64,000 nucleotides of DNA from Staphylococcus epidermidis (GTDB lineage: Bacteria > Bacillota > Bacilli > Staphylococcales > Staphylococcaceae): NCBI RefSeq assembly GCF_006742205.1, contig NZ_AP019721.1, forward strand, positions 2,232,001-2,296,000, given 5' to 3'. The translations under genes were made by a program, and so were the position numbers. Of this stretch, positions 53,703-64,000 are shown one piece after another. Numbering within the stretch: the first letter of the stretch is position 1; each line of letters opens with the position of its first letter. The notes under the pieces are model-generated. The model saw only the letters and a program-made list of their open reading frames with translations, did not search any database and was not told the origin of the DNA.

Positions 53703-54551
53703 CTATCCTAATAATCTTACTAAGTAAACTTCATTACAACAACCATTCACTGCATTATAAATATTTTTAGCTTGTCTTTCTTTTTGAGCTAGCCCGTAAA
53801 CAGTAGGACCGCTTCCACTCATCAAAGCACCATCAGCACCACATTGTAGCATGTTATCTTTAATCTTTTTAATGTCAGGATGCATAGCCATAGAAACAGG
53901 CTCTAACCGGTTAGAAAGACTATTGCATAATAAATGATAATCATTGTTCTCTAAAGCTTGCTTACACTTTTCATTATGAACTATATGTTCTTCAGTTAAA
54001 TCTAGTGCTTTAAATACATCAGGTGATGAAATTCCGATGTTAGGCTTAGCTAAAACAACCCATGCAGAAGGTGGTCTTTTTAGGAAAGTTACTTGCTCGC
54101 CACGCCCCGTACACACAGCAGTTTGGTTATAAATACAAAAAGGTATGTCTGTGCCTATTTGTATGCCTAATGCAGCTAAAGCGTCTAAAGATTGACCTAA
54201 ACCAAACAATCGATTCAATCCTCTCATTGTAGCGGCAGCATCCGCAGAACCACCTGCAAGTCCAGCTGAAACTGGTATATCTTTATCGATTGAAATTGTC
54301 ACACCTTCATTAATATTAAATCTCTCAAACATTAAATCAGCTGCTTTATACGCAAGGTTTTTATTATCGTTAGGAACATAATTATGCTCAATATCGACAA
54401 CAATTTTATTATCAGTTCGCTTTTCAAAAGATAATCGATCATTTAAATCAACTGTTGTCATCACCATTTCAATTTCATGATAACCATCATCTCTTTTAAA
54501 AAGGGTGTCGAGCGTAAAATTTATCTTAGCTGGCGCAGTTTCATATATCAT
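53703..54551 (-). CDS. ispE: 4-diphosphocytidyl-2-C-methyl-D-erythritol kinase-like protein (IspE)
   Basis: GHMP kinase family: N-terminal [24 protein letters not shown] loop [17 protein letters not shown] (about 92-108), and GSGPTVYGL near 252. IspE acts in the MEP isoprenoid pathway, but staphylococci use mevalonate and lack the rest of that pathway, so the true role of this conserved gene is open. 282 residues. It follows veg and precedes purR, as in Bacillus. Confidence 0.93.
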   Translation of the reverse strand: MIYETAPAKINFTLDTLFKRDDGYHEIEMVMTTVDLNDRLSFEKRTDNKIVVDIEHNYVPNDNKNLAYKAADLMFERFNINEGVTISIDKDIPVSAGLAGGSADAAATMRGLNRLFGLGQSLDALAALGIQIGTDIPFCIYNQTAVCTGRGEQVTFLKRPPSAWVVLAKPNIGISSPDVFKALDLTEEHIVHNEKCKQALENNDYHLLCNSLSNRLEPVSMAMHPDIKKIKDNMLQCGADGALMSGSGPTVYGLAQKERQAKNIYNAVNGCCNEVYLVRLLG

Positions 54552-54943
54552 TTTTCCGCCCTCGCTTTGAATTGTTATTAAAATGATTTTAACATAAAGC
54601 CTTTAAATATTTGATAGATTATGTGCAATTTCTCGTAAAATCTTAATGAAGAGTAATTTTTTAACACTCAACATACGCATTTTCAATATTTAAAAATATA
54701 TTTAACAACTAAAGCGAATCACTTTTGGATATTACAAAAATTGGACTTATTCAAATGGTTATTCGTTTAATTTAAATGAATTGTGTATTAATAATAAACG
54801 TAAGTTGCATAATCTCATGAAAATGGGAATAAATAAAGACTACAATAACAAAGAGTCTGAACATATATTCAATGTCCAGACTCACCTTAAATAAAAAATA
54901 TTAAATTTAGAGTTATCGACGACGCTCATAAATTATGTTTTTG
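54552..54943. other. Gap between veg and ispE
   Basis: Apart from the hairpin at 54853-54883 there is only AT-rich DNA. A TTAAAAT about 35 bases before ispE could be its -10, with no clear -35. No gene seen. Confidence 0.4.
54853..54883 (-). terminator. veg terminator
   Basis: GAGTCTGGACA/TGTTCAGACTC stem (one mismatch) followed on minus by TTTGTTATT; 60 bases after the veg stop. The arm GAGTCTGGACA recurs at 14304-14314 beside the IS110 element. Confidence 0.6.
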
Positions 54944-55207
54944 TTAGTGTGCAACTGCTTCTTGATGATTATCTTCTTCAAATGAAACTTGTACATTTTC
55001 TGTAAGCACATCAGTGTATGTATAAGATACGCGTTCAAAGTTGTGTTTATCTTGATCTAATTCGACAATAAAAACAGATGGATATGTTTCTTTTAAAACC
55101 CCTGATCGTTCAATTGTCTTTTTACGTCCACCATTGGCTTTAAGTACAATACGATTTCCTAAATGACAATCAATAGAATTTTTGATGTCCAAAATTGATT
55201 TTGGCAT
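54944..55207 (-). CDS. veg: Veg protein
   Basis: Small, very highly expressed protein conserved in Firmicutes; in Bacillus it stimulates biofilm gene expression, with an undefined mechanism. The core [21 protein letters not shown] is the family signature (about 16-36). I start at ATG 55205-55207 (87 residues) after GAGGTGGGG; the GTG five codons upstream is within the site. Two consensus promoters lie directly upstream. Confidence 0.94.
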   Translation of the reverse strand: MPKSILDIKNSIDCHLGNRIVLKANGGRKKTIERSGVLKETYPSVFIVELDQDKHNFERVSYTYTDVLTENVQVSFEEDNHQEAVAH

Positions 55208-55232
55208 ATTGCCCCACCTCACTACACATTAC

Positions 55233-55302
55233 ATTTTACCATATTTGAGTCGTTTTCGTCAAATAAAATTTAAATTTTATCAATGTGAAGGGCCTTTGTC
55301 AA
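55233..55302 (-). promoter_or_regulatory. Tandem promoters of veg
   Basis: Distal: TTGACA (55297-55302), 17 bp, TAAAAT (55274-55279). Proximal: TTGACG (55257-55262), 18 bp, TAAAAT (55233-55238). Both near consensus, matching the very strong veg promoter of Bacillus; the distal -35 begins within 5 bases of the ksgA stop. Confidence 0.85.
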
Positions 55303-55306
55303 CATT

Positions 55307-56197
<891 letters not shown>

Positions 56198-56743
56198 TTA
56201 ATTCTCCTCTTCTTCAAATAGCGCTTTTCTGACATCGTCTTCAGTATAGCCAAAAGCATTAAGTTTCTTTAATAATTGCTTTCCATTAGAGTGACCGATG
56301 TGTAATTTTCGACCTAAGATATTTCTACGGTATCTTGCATCTTTACCGATAATTAATCCCAAATCAATGAGTACACTTTTATCAATAGTTTCTTTAGCTT
56401 CTTCAAGTGGTGAACTTACATGCATTAATGCTTCTTGAATATCTTTAATGTTTGCATGTTCTATTCCTATTTTACCTCTTTTACTTTTGGCCTTTTCTCT
56501 ATCTACATATGCGTGTTTAACACCAGAAACATGTTCCCGTATAGTATTTCTAATTTTATCACCTGGGAAATCTGGATCTGTCAGTACAATCACACCTCTA
56601 GTTTGCTGCGCGTGTTGTATCACTTCTAAAGTATATGTATCAATTGCACTACCGTTTGTTTCAATAGTATCACAATCTACAGCACTTTTTACTCGTTCAG
56701 TATCATCTTTACCTTCAACAACAATAAATTCGTTTATTTTCAT
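56198..56743 (-). CDS. rnmV: Ribonuclease M5
   Basis: Toprim-domain endonuclease that matures 5S rRNA in low-GC Gram-positives; its substrates are the three 5S genes in this window. The toprim glutamate motif VVEGKDDTERVK (about 8-19) and the LTDPDFPGDKIR acidic motif (about 55-66) are intact. 181 residues. It precedes rsmA with no gap. Confidence 0.96.
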   Translation of the reverse strand: MKINEFIVVEGKDDTERVKSAVDCDTIETNGSAIDTYTLEVIQHAQQTRGVIVLTDPDFPGDKIRNTIREHVSGVKHAYVDREKAKSKRGKIGIEHANIKDIQEALMHVSSPLEEAKETIDKSVLIDLGLIIGKDARYRRNILGRKLHIGHSNGKQLLKKLNAFGYTEDDVRKALFEEEEN

Positions 56744-56884
56744 AAATTAACCTTCCACAATATTGATATCTTAATTATTAATTTTATAGAATCTTTTGGC
56801 AATATTAAAATAATAACTATCAAATCATAATTTCTTACACTAACCTCAGTTTAAATTAAAAAAATGAGAAAGATATCTTAAACT

Positions 56885-56912
56885 TATAAAAAAGTGATGT
56901 TCCTCATCTTTT
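56885..56912 (-). terminator. Possible terminator of metS-tatD
   Basis: Short GATG-AGGAA-CATC stem extended by AAA/TTT pairs and followed on minus by a T-run. Weak stem, well placed 40 bases after tatD. Confidence 0.35.
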
Positions 56913-56949
56913 TAAAGTTAGACACCTTTCCCACTAAAAATTCATTGAG

Positions 56950-57720
56950 TTAATTCAAATTGAATAAACGTTCAGCATTTTCGGTTGTTTGGCGACAGAC
57001 CTCTTCATAAGTCATACCACGCAAATCTGCAATTTGTTGTGCTACTAAAGTAACACGTTCTGGTTCATTACGTTTACCTCTATAAGGGTGCGGGGATAGA
57101 TACGGGGCATCTGTCTCGCATAACAAACGATCCATTGGTACGTGTTTAGCAACTTCTTTTGGTTGTTTTGCATTTTTGAAAGTGACGGGTCCTCCAAGCG
57201 AAACATAGAAGTTCAATTTATTAATCACGACATCAGCAATTTCAGGTGAAGCACTAAAACTATGCATTATTCCGCCCACTTCTTCTGCATGTTCTTCAAT
57301 CAAAATATCTATGCAATCTTGAGTCGCTTCACGATTATGAATAATAATAGGTAATTGAACACGTTTAGCTAATGCAATTTGCTTTTTAAATACCTCTTTT
57401 TGTACATCAGAAGGTGATTTATCCCAATGATAATCTAACCCCATCTCACCAATACCAATAATTTTAGGATGTTTAGAAAGACTTTCTATCCATTCCAATC
57501 TTTCATCAGTACAATCTATTGCATCAACAGGATGCCAACCGATAATACCATAGATAAAGTCATACTTATCTATTAGCTCCATAGTACGTTCAATAGTAGG
57601 TGTATCAAAACCTACTACAAACATTCTATCTACGCCTGCTTCTCTCGCACGAGATATCACTTCATTTAAATCCTCATCATATTGTTCATCATTTAAATGT
57701 ACATGCGTATCGATTAACAT
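56950..57720 (-). CDS. tatD: TatD family metal-dependent hydrolase / DNase
   Basis: TIM-barrel amidohydrolase with 3'-5' exonuclease activity in characterised relatives. Metal-site motifs are IDTHVHLND (two His, about 3-11), GEMGLDYHW (Glu about 93), IIHNRE (His about 128), MHSFS (His about 154) and ETDAPYL (Asp about 204). 256 residues from the second of two adjacent ATGs, which is better spaced from AGGAGAG; the first, at 57723, is also possible. It follows metS closely. Confidence 0.94.
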   Translation of the reverse strand: MLIDTHVHLNDEQYDEDLNEVISRAREAGVDRMFVVGFDTPTIERTMELIDKYDFIYGIIGWHPVDAIDCTDERLEWIESLSKHPKIIGIGEMGLDYHWDKSPSDVQKEVFKKQIALAKRVQLPIIIHNREATQDCIDILIEEHAEEVGGIMHSFSASPEIADVVINKLNFYVSLGGPVTFKNAKQPKEVAKHVPMDRLLCETDAPYLSPHPYRGKRNEPERVTLVAQQIADLRGMTYEEVCRQTTENAERLFNLN

Positions 57721-57747
57721 CATTATCTCTCCTATCCTTAGATTATA

Positions 57748-59730
<1,983 letters not shown>

Positions 59731-59748
59731 TCATTAATTACATAATAA

Positions 59749-59777
59749 ATGATATCTAAATTTATTTTTCTTTTCAA
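59749..59777 (-). promoter_or_regulatory. Promoter of metS-tatD
   Basis: TTGAAA (59772-59777), 17 bp, TATCAT (59749-59754), about 30 bases upstream of metS. No T-box is present in the 206-bp gap. Confidence 0.65.
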
Positions 59778-59927
59778 TGAAGTCGCGTACCGTTATGTAT
59801 CAGTTTGAAAAATTCGCATCAATTGAAAATTAATTGTCATCATCTTTACTACAATACCATAAAATCAACACGCTATGGGTTTTTTACAATAATTAAGTCA
59901 TTATAAAGTAAAGTGTTTAACACATTT

Positions 59928-60767
59928 TTAATCAATATTATGATAAATATTATATATGTCACCCGTCTTCATATGTCGATCTGTAGCGACAAATTTAATT
60001 GCTTTTTTAGGTTTAACATGTTTGGTTTCAATATAATAATCAACATGTTCTTTAACCGTATAGCTTTCAAACCATGATTCACCACTCTTAGGTAATGCAC
60101 CTTCAATCAGTATCACAAACTCACCTTTAAGAGGTAATTTGTCATGATTAATCAATTTCAACATATCATCAACTGTAAGTGTAAGAACTTGTTCAAATTT
60201 CTTCGTTAGCTCTCTACCAACAGTAATCCATCTTTGTGAATCTATTTTAGCTATTGCTTTCAAAGTATCAGTAACCCTATAAGGCGATTCATAAAGTATT
60301 AAAGTACTATTTTGAAACATTCTATCCTCAAGCACTTCAATTTTTTCTTTTTCTTTTCTTGGCAAAAAACCTAAAAATGTGTATGTGAAAGATGGTAATC
60401 CACTTGACATAAGTGCAGTCAACCCAGCATTAGGACCTGGTACTGTTTCTATATTTATATTATTTTTACGTGCTTCGACAACCAATTCATATCCTGGATC
60501 ACTAATTAATGGCAACCCAGCATCTGATACTAACGCTATATTTAAGCCAGTTTGTAACTGCTTGATTAAATAGTCAGTTTGTTGTTCTTTATTATGTTCA
60601 TGATACGACTTTAGAGGTGTTTGTATTTCATAATGATTACACAATTTCCGTGTTACACGTGTATCTTCACATGCAATCACATCAACTTTTTTTAATGTTT
60701 CTATAGCTCGAAATGTAATATCACCAAGATTTCCAATTGGTGTTCCTACTAAATATAAAGTTGTCAT
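59928..60767 (-). CDS. rsmI: 16S rRNA (cytidine(1402)-2'-O)-methyltransferase
   Basis: SAM-dependent tetrapyrrole-methylase-fold enzyme that methylates C1402 in the decoding site. N-terminal LYLVGTPIGNLGDITFRA (about 4-21), the central SDAGLPLISDPG (about 80-91) and VPGPNAGLTAL are family signatures. 279 residues. It begins one base after the GIY-YIG gene, so the two are coupled. Confidence 0.96.
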   Translation of the reverse strand: MTTLYLVGTPIGNLGDITFRAIETLKKVDVIACEDTRVTRKLCNHYEIQTPLKSYHEHNKEQQTDYLIKQLQTGLNIALVSDAGLPLISDPGYELVVEARKNNINIETVPGPNAGLTALMSSGLPSFTYTFLGFLPRKEKEKIEVLEDRMFQNSTLILYESPYRVTDTLKAIAKIDSQRWITVGRELTKKFEQVLTLTVDDMLKLINHDKLPLKGEFVILIEGALPKSGESWFESYTVKEHVDYYIETKHVKPKKAIKFVATDRHMKTGDIYNIYHNID

Positions 60768-60768
60768 G

Positions 60769-61017
60769 TTATCCCTCCTGTATCATTTTTAACTTTTGTT
60801 GTCTAGTATATGTTTTAATTTCATATTCACGTTTCAATGCTTCCGATTTCGTTGTATATGTTTCTTGATAAACTAACTCTACCGGCCGTCTTATTTTTGT
60901 ATATTTAGCACCCTTACCGTTATTATGCTTTATTACGCGTGCATTTACATCTTTAGCATAGCCTGTATATAAACTTCCGTCATTACATTTAACAATATAA
61001 ACAAAATGTTTATCCAT
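60769..61017 (-). CDS. GIY-YIG domain nuclease (YazA/UPF0213 family)
   Basis: 82 residues that are essentially one GIY-YIG domain: FVYIVKCNDGSLYTGYAKDVNARVIKHN carries the two Tyr motifs and the conserved Arg, followed by the catalytic Glu region (KSEALKREYEIK). Stand-alone members are predicted structure-specific DNases; function in staphylococci is untested. I start at ATG 61015-61017 after AAAGGTG, overlapping the trmN6 stop by eight bases. Confidence 0.9.
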   Translation of the reverse strand: MDKHFVYIVKCNDGSLYTGYAKDVNARVIKHNNGKGAKYTKIRRPVELVYQETYTTKSEALKREYEIKTYTRQQKLKMIQEG

Positions 61018-61735
61018 AATAAACACCTTTCATCTCATCGCTATATGATCCATCCTCATTATATATGTATAATGGATTACGTATATCTAAACCTTGGTTA
61101 CCACCTTTTCTTCCTTCCACAACAATTGTTTGTGCAGGCTTATCATGTTTACTATACACTAACGTCAGTGCTTTAGGCTCAATTTTACCATGTCTTAATT
61201 CGGTTAAGACATCCATTAGCCTTTCCGCTCGATGAACCATAATAAAACGACCACCCTCTTTAAGTAAATGTCTTGCAGCTTCAATACAATCTTTAAGATT
61301 ACACATTATTTCGTGACGTGCTATTTTATGTGCTTCTTTTTGATGTTGATGATTTTGATTCATTTTAAAATAAGGAGGATTACAAGTCACTAATGTATAT
61401 TGAGCAGGTTGAAATGTTTGATATACATCTTTTAAATCCATATGGTGCATAGTTAGTCTATCGTTCAAATCATTCAATTTAAAACTGCGACGTGCCATAC
61501 TCACTAGTTGCTCTTGTATTTCTATTCCTTCAATAGGTTGAGTTGATTTAGCAGCTAATAATAATGGAATAACACCATTGCCGGAGCATAAATCCATAAC
61601 TTTATCATTTTTGCGAACTTCGGTTAAATACCCTAACAATAGGGCATCAGTAGAAAAAGAGAATACTTCATCATTTTGTATAATCTCATATCCTTCTTTT
61701 ATTAAATGGTCAACGCGTTCATTATCTTCTAACAT
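61010..61735 (-). CDS. trmN6: tRNA1(Val) adenine-37 N6-methyltransferase-like protein (TrmN6 family)
   Basis: Class I SAM methyltransferase with the glycine-rich motif VMDLCSGNGVIPLLLA (about 42-57) and the NPPY motif (TCNPPYFKM, about 121-129) used by base N6-methylases. The TrmN6 role (m6A37 of tRNA-Val in E. coli) is by homology; the Gram-positive orthologue is not verified. 241 residues. AGGAGTAAAGAT precedes the ATG and directly follows a terminator T-run. Confidence 0.85.
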   Translation of the reverse strand: MLEDNERVDHLIKEGYEIIQNDEVFSFSTDALLLGYLTEVRKNDKVMDLCSGNGVIPLLLAAKSTQPIEGIEIQEQLVSMARRSFKLNDLNDRLTMHHMDLKDVYQTFQPAQYTLVTCNPPYFKMNQNHQHQKEAHKIARHEIMCNLKDCIEAARHLLKEGGRFIMVHRAERLMDVLTELRHGKIEPKALTLVYSKHDKPAQTIVVEGRKGGNQGLDIRNPLYIYNEDGSYSDEMKGVYYG

Positions 61736-61747
61736 ATCTTTACTCCT

Positions 61748-61802
61748 AAAAAAAGGATGTTATTACAGTATGACTTAAACTACACACTTATAATACATCC
61801 TT
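61748..61802 (-). terminator. Terminator between yabA and trmN6
   Basis: On minus, AAGGATGTATTA pairs with TAATAACATCCTT (one bulge), then T7. The T-run touches the AGGAG ribosome-binding site of trmN6. Confidence 0.75.
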
Positions 61803-61830
61803 ATATTTAAACATTTATTTATCGAAAGAA

Positions 61831-62178
61831 TTAATCACTCAACACATTAAGGCATAATAAGCAATCTTCACCATGACGATGTTTCCCGAATAATTCACCC
61901 TTACAAATATGAAAACCTTCACGATATAACATTGCTAAATTATCTTTACTTGGAGATGGTGTTTTTACATGCTTATAATTATCTTTATCTAAGTGAGTTT
62001 CAACCGATTCTTCAGTTTTGTTCATCAATCGTTTTAAATTTTCATTTTCAACTTGCAAAGCAACATTCTCCTCAACAAGTTCGACTGTTAAATCTTTAAG
62101 TTCTGACATGTCGGTTGTAAGTTGTTCAACGTGATGTTCTAATTTCATAAGTCTTTCGAATAATTCGTTTCGATTCAA
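61831..62178 (-). CDS. yabA: Replication initiation control protein YabA
   Basis: Negative regulator of DnaA that tethers it to the DnaN clamp. The N-terminal leucine-zipper coiled coil (about 1-55) forms the tetramer, and the C-terminal zinc domain shows [21 protein letters not shown] (C..H..C..C, about 92-112). 115 residues. Start TTG, 11 bases after AGGAGG, the only start that keeps the family N-terminus ([13 protein letters not shown]). Located between ricT and trmN6 as in Bacillus. Confidence 0.94.
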   Translation of the reverse strand: MNRNELFERLMKLEHHVEQLTTDMSELKDLTVELVEENVALQVENENLKRLMNKTEESVETHLDKDNYKHVKTPSPSKDNLAMLYREGFHICKGELFGKHRHGEDCLLCLNVLSD

Positions 62179-62194
62179 AGGTTATTCAACCTCC

Positions 62195-62998
62195 TTAATT
62201 CAATACTTCTATCTCTTCCATTTTATATTCTAAAGGTTGTTCTAGACCCTCTATTTTAACTTGCATAGAAATATCTAAAATATTTAATCCTATCACTTTT
62301 CCGTGACCATCTGGTGTTTGAATCATATCTCCAACATCAGGTAATTGAGTTCGAGCCTCTTCATAGTAGTCATTTTCATATTTAAGACAACACATCAATC
62401 TACCACAAGCTCCTGAAATCTTAGTTGGATTTAATGATAGGTTCTGATCTTTCGCCATTTTAATGGATACAGGTTCGAAATCTCCTAAAAATGTAGAACA
62501 ACATAAAGAACGTCCACAAGGACCGATACCACCCAATAATTTCGCTTCATCTCTTACCCCAATTTGACGTAATTCTATTCTAGTCTTTAGATTTTGAGCT
62601 AAAACTTTAACAAGTTTGCGAAAATCAATGCGATCATCTGCGGTAAAATTAAAAATCACTTTAGATTTATCTAATGTATATTCACAATTAACTAATCGCA
62701 TATCTAATTGCTGATCTTTAACTACTTTTTTACATAATTCTAACGCATCATTGGCATCGCGTTCATTACGATAATATGTTTCTTGATCATCTTCATTCAT
62801 TTTACGAATGATATTTTTTAGCGGTAATGTGACATCTTCTACATCAACTTCACGTAATGGAAACTTTACGTGGCCAATTTCTATACCTCTTTTAGATTGG
62901 ACAACAACCCAGTCACCAACCTCTACATCTAATTGATTCGGCGCGTAGTATTCTAATTTCCCTGCTTTTTGAAACTGAACACCTACAACATTGGGCAT
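62195..62998 (-). CDS. ricT: RicT/PSP1 domain protein (YaaT)
   Basis: PSP1-domain protein; in Bacillus RicT with RicA and RicF forms an Fe-S complex that steers RNase Y processing and affects phosphorelay and biofilm. Cysteine-rich segment GGIGPCGRSLCCSTFL and SGACGRLMCCLKYEND (about 155-205) supplies the cluster ligands. 267 residues. Separated from holB by one base. Whether staphylococci use it with RNase Y is not shown here. Confidence 0.92.
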   Translation of the reverse strand: MPNVVGVQFQKAGKLEYYAPNQLDVEVGDWVVVQSKRGIEIGHVKFPLREVDVEDVTLPLKNIIRKMNEDDQETYYRNERDANDALELCKKVVKDQQLDMRLVNCEYTLDKSKVIFNFTADDRIDFRKLVKVLAQNLKTRIELRQIGVRDEAKLLGGIGPCGRSLCCSTFLGDFEPVSIKMAKDQNLSLNPTKISGACGRLMCCLKYENDYYEEARTQLPDVGDMIQTPDGHGKVIGLNILDISMQVKIEGLEQPLEYKMEEIEVLN

Positions 62999-62999
62999 T

Positions 63000-63926
63000 T
63001 TAAATCACACCTTTTATTACTATTTGTTCAAAAACAAGTGTTGGATTAACATTTTGATTTAACTTTTTATGCGCTTCAGTAATCTGATCATACATGAGGA
63101 TTAATTGATTAAAAGTTAATTGATTTGCATAATTTTCAATTTCTTCAGTTAAATCACTAAATGTATAATAATTATCCATTTCTATCTTTGCATGCATTAT
63201 ATCTTCGAAAAAGCCATTGACGGCTGATAAAGTAAGTAATTGTAATTTACGATTCTTAGCTTGTTTTAATAACTCAATGACACCTATAAGAGCCATAGCT
63301 TTATTAGATAATATTAATTGACACCATCTGATGATTGATTTTCTTAAAGTAACTAAATCAAATTCCTCATTTAACGACGATGCTGCTTCTATTTGAGTTG
63401 TATAGGTACTTAGCATTTCTGCTACCGGTCTTGCTATTGACATCTCTACTAAACGCTCTATAAACTGCCGCTTATCAATAGGCTTAAAATATACATGCTG
63501 ACATCTTGAATGTATAGTGTCTAATATTTGTTCCGGTTTCGTTGATAAAAGTATCGCAATTGTATTATCAGGGGGCTCTTCTAAAAATTTTAGTATACTA
63601 TTTTCCCCTTGAACAGTTAATTTTTCAAAATCCTCAATAATATATACTTTATATTGACCCTCAATAGGTAGTTGGTTCATATGATGAACAAGTTTTTCAA
63701 TTTGTTCTTTTTTAATTGTATTTTCATCAGAAGACACATATGAAAAGTCAGGATGATTAAAAGTATCAACTTTCAGTTCGCATTGATTACTATTATTACA
63801 AAGAATTAATTTAGTAAAATGGATTGCGACACGTTTCATCGTTTGTGCATCATCACCCTCAAACAAATATGCATGTGACAATTTGTTAGAATGATATGCG
63901 TTAGCTAACTGTTGTTGTTCATCCAT
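63000..63926 (-). CDS. holB: DNA polymerase III subunit delta'
   Basis: Clamp-loader subunit with the AAA+ fold but no functional Walker A (HAYLFEGDDAQTMKRV in that position), as expected for delta'. The SRC motif (HSRCQHV, about 138-144) is present, and sensor regions include FLEEPPDNTIAILLSTKPEQIL. 308 residues. It opens the holB-ricT-yabA series. The 74 bases beyond its ATG to the window end contain its ribosome-binding site (GGGAG) and stops in all three frames; the upstream gene is not identifiable from so little. Confidence 0.94.
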   Translation of the reverse strand: MDEQQQLANAYHSNKLSHAYLFEGDDAQTMKRVAIHFTKLILCNNSNQCELKVDTFNHPDFSYVSSDENTIKKEQIEKLVHHMNQLPIEGQYKVYIIEDFEKLTVQGENSILKFLEEPPDNTIAILLSTKPEQILDTIHSRCQHVYFKPIDKRQFIERLVEMSIARPVAEMLSTYTTQIEAASSLNEEFDLVTLRKSIIRWCQLILSNKAMALIGVIELLKQAKNRKLQLLTLSAVNGFFEDIMHAKIEMDNYYTFSDLTEEIENYANQLTFNQLILMYDQITEAHKKLNQNVNPTLVFEQIVIKGVI

Positions 63927-64000
63927 AAGCGACTTACTCCCTTTATGATATTCATTATGTAAAAAGACTACTTAAATGATAGTTCTAGACTGTTGAGCAT

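Overview
The window is a stretch of low-GC Firmicutes chromosome from a Staphylococcus, most likely Staphylococcus epidermidis or a very close relative. Gene order, protein lengths, the 16S V3 loop and the AT-rich intergenic DNA all fit. It is the conserved staphylococcal core segment running from holB to cysS. Nearly everything is on the minus strand; the plus-strand genes are nupC and pdxR. Apart from one IS110-family element there is no prophage, plasmid, CRISPR or defence island.

Layout from low to high coordinate: (1) cysS (partial), cysE and a Cys-specific T-box leader, then gltX, the PIN/TRAM protein yacL, radA and the clpC-mcsB-mcsA-ctsR stress operon with its CtsR operator. (2) nupC, an IS110-family insertion, pdxT-pdxS and the divergent regulator pdxR. 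(3) An 11-kb rRNA/tRNA block. Read on the minus strand it is 5S - Val-Thr-Lys-Gly-Leu-Arg-Pro-Ala tRNAs - 16S - 23S - 5S, then a second promoter and 16S - tRNA-Ile - 23S - 5S. (4) lysS, the folate genes folK-folB-folP, cysK, hslO and ftsH. (5) hpt-tilS, an S1-domain protein, divIC, rqcP, yabN, yabM, mfd and pth. (6) rplY, prs, glmU, spoVG-ridA-purR, ispE, veg, ksgA-rnmV, tatD-metS, rsmI, a GIY-YIG gene, trmN6, yabA, ricT and holB.

Most genes serve translation (four aminoacyl-tRNA synthetases, tRNA and rRNA modification, Pth, RqcP, L25), DNA repair and replication (Mfd, RadA, HolB, YabA), protein quality control (ClpC/McsAB/CtsR, FtsH, Hsp33), cell envelope and division (GlmU, DivIC, YabM), and cofactors (folate, PLP, cysteine). 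Many neighbours overlap by 1-23 bases, as in translationally coupled operons.

The points most worth a second look are these. folP carries an exact 15-bp in-frame tandem duplication just after the STRPG loop, where insertions and substitutions are known to cause sulfonamide resistance. The IS110 element has all its catalytic residues only if translation starts at a non-canonical ATC, has a structured 5' non-coding end that could encode a bridge RNA, and sits between two inverted arms of a local terminator-like repeat. There is a structured leader in front of rplY, a degenerate parS-like palindrome upstream of gltX, several terminators with very large or multibranched loops, and some orphan terminators that may mark small RNAs.
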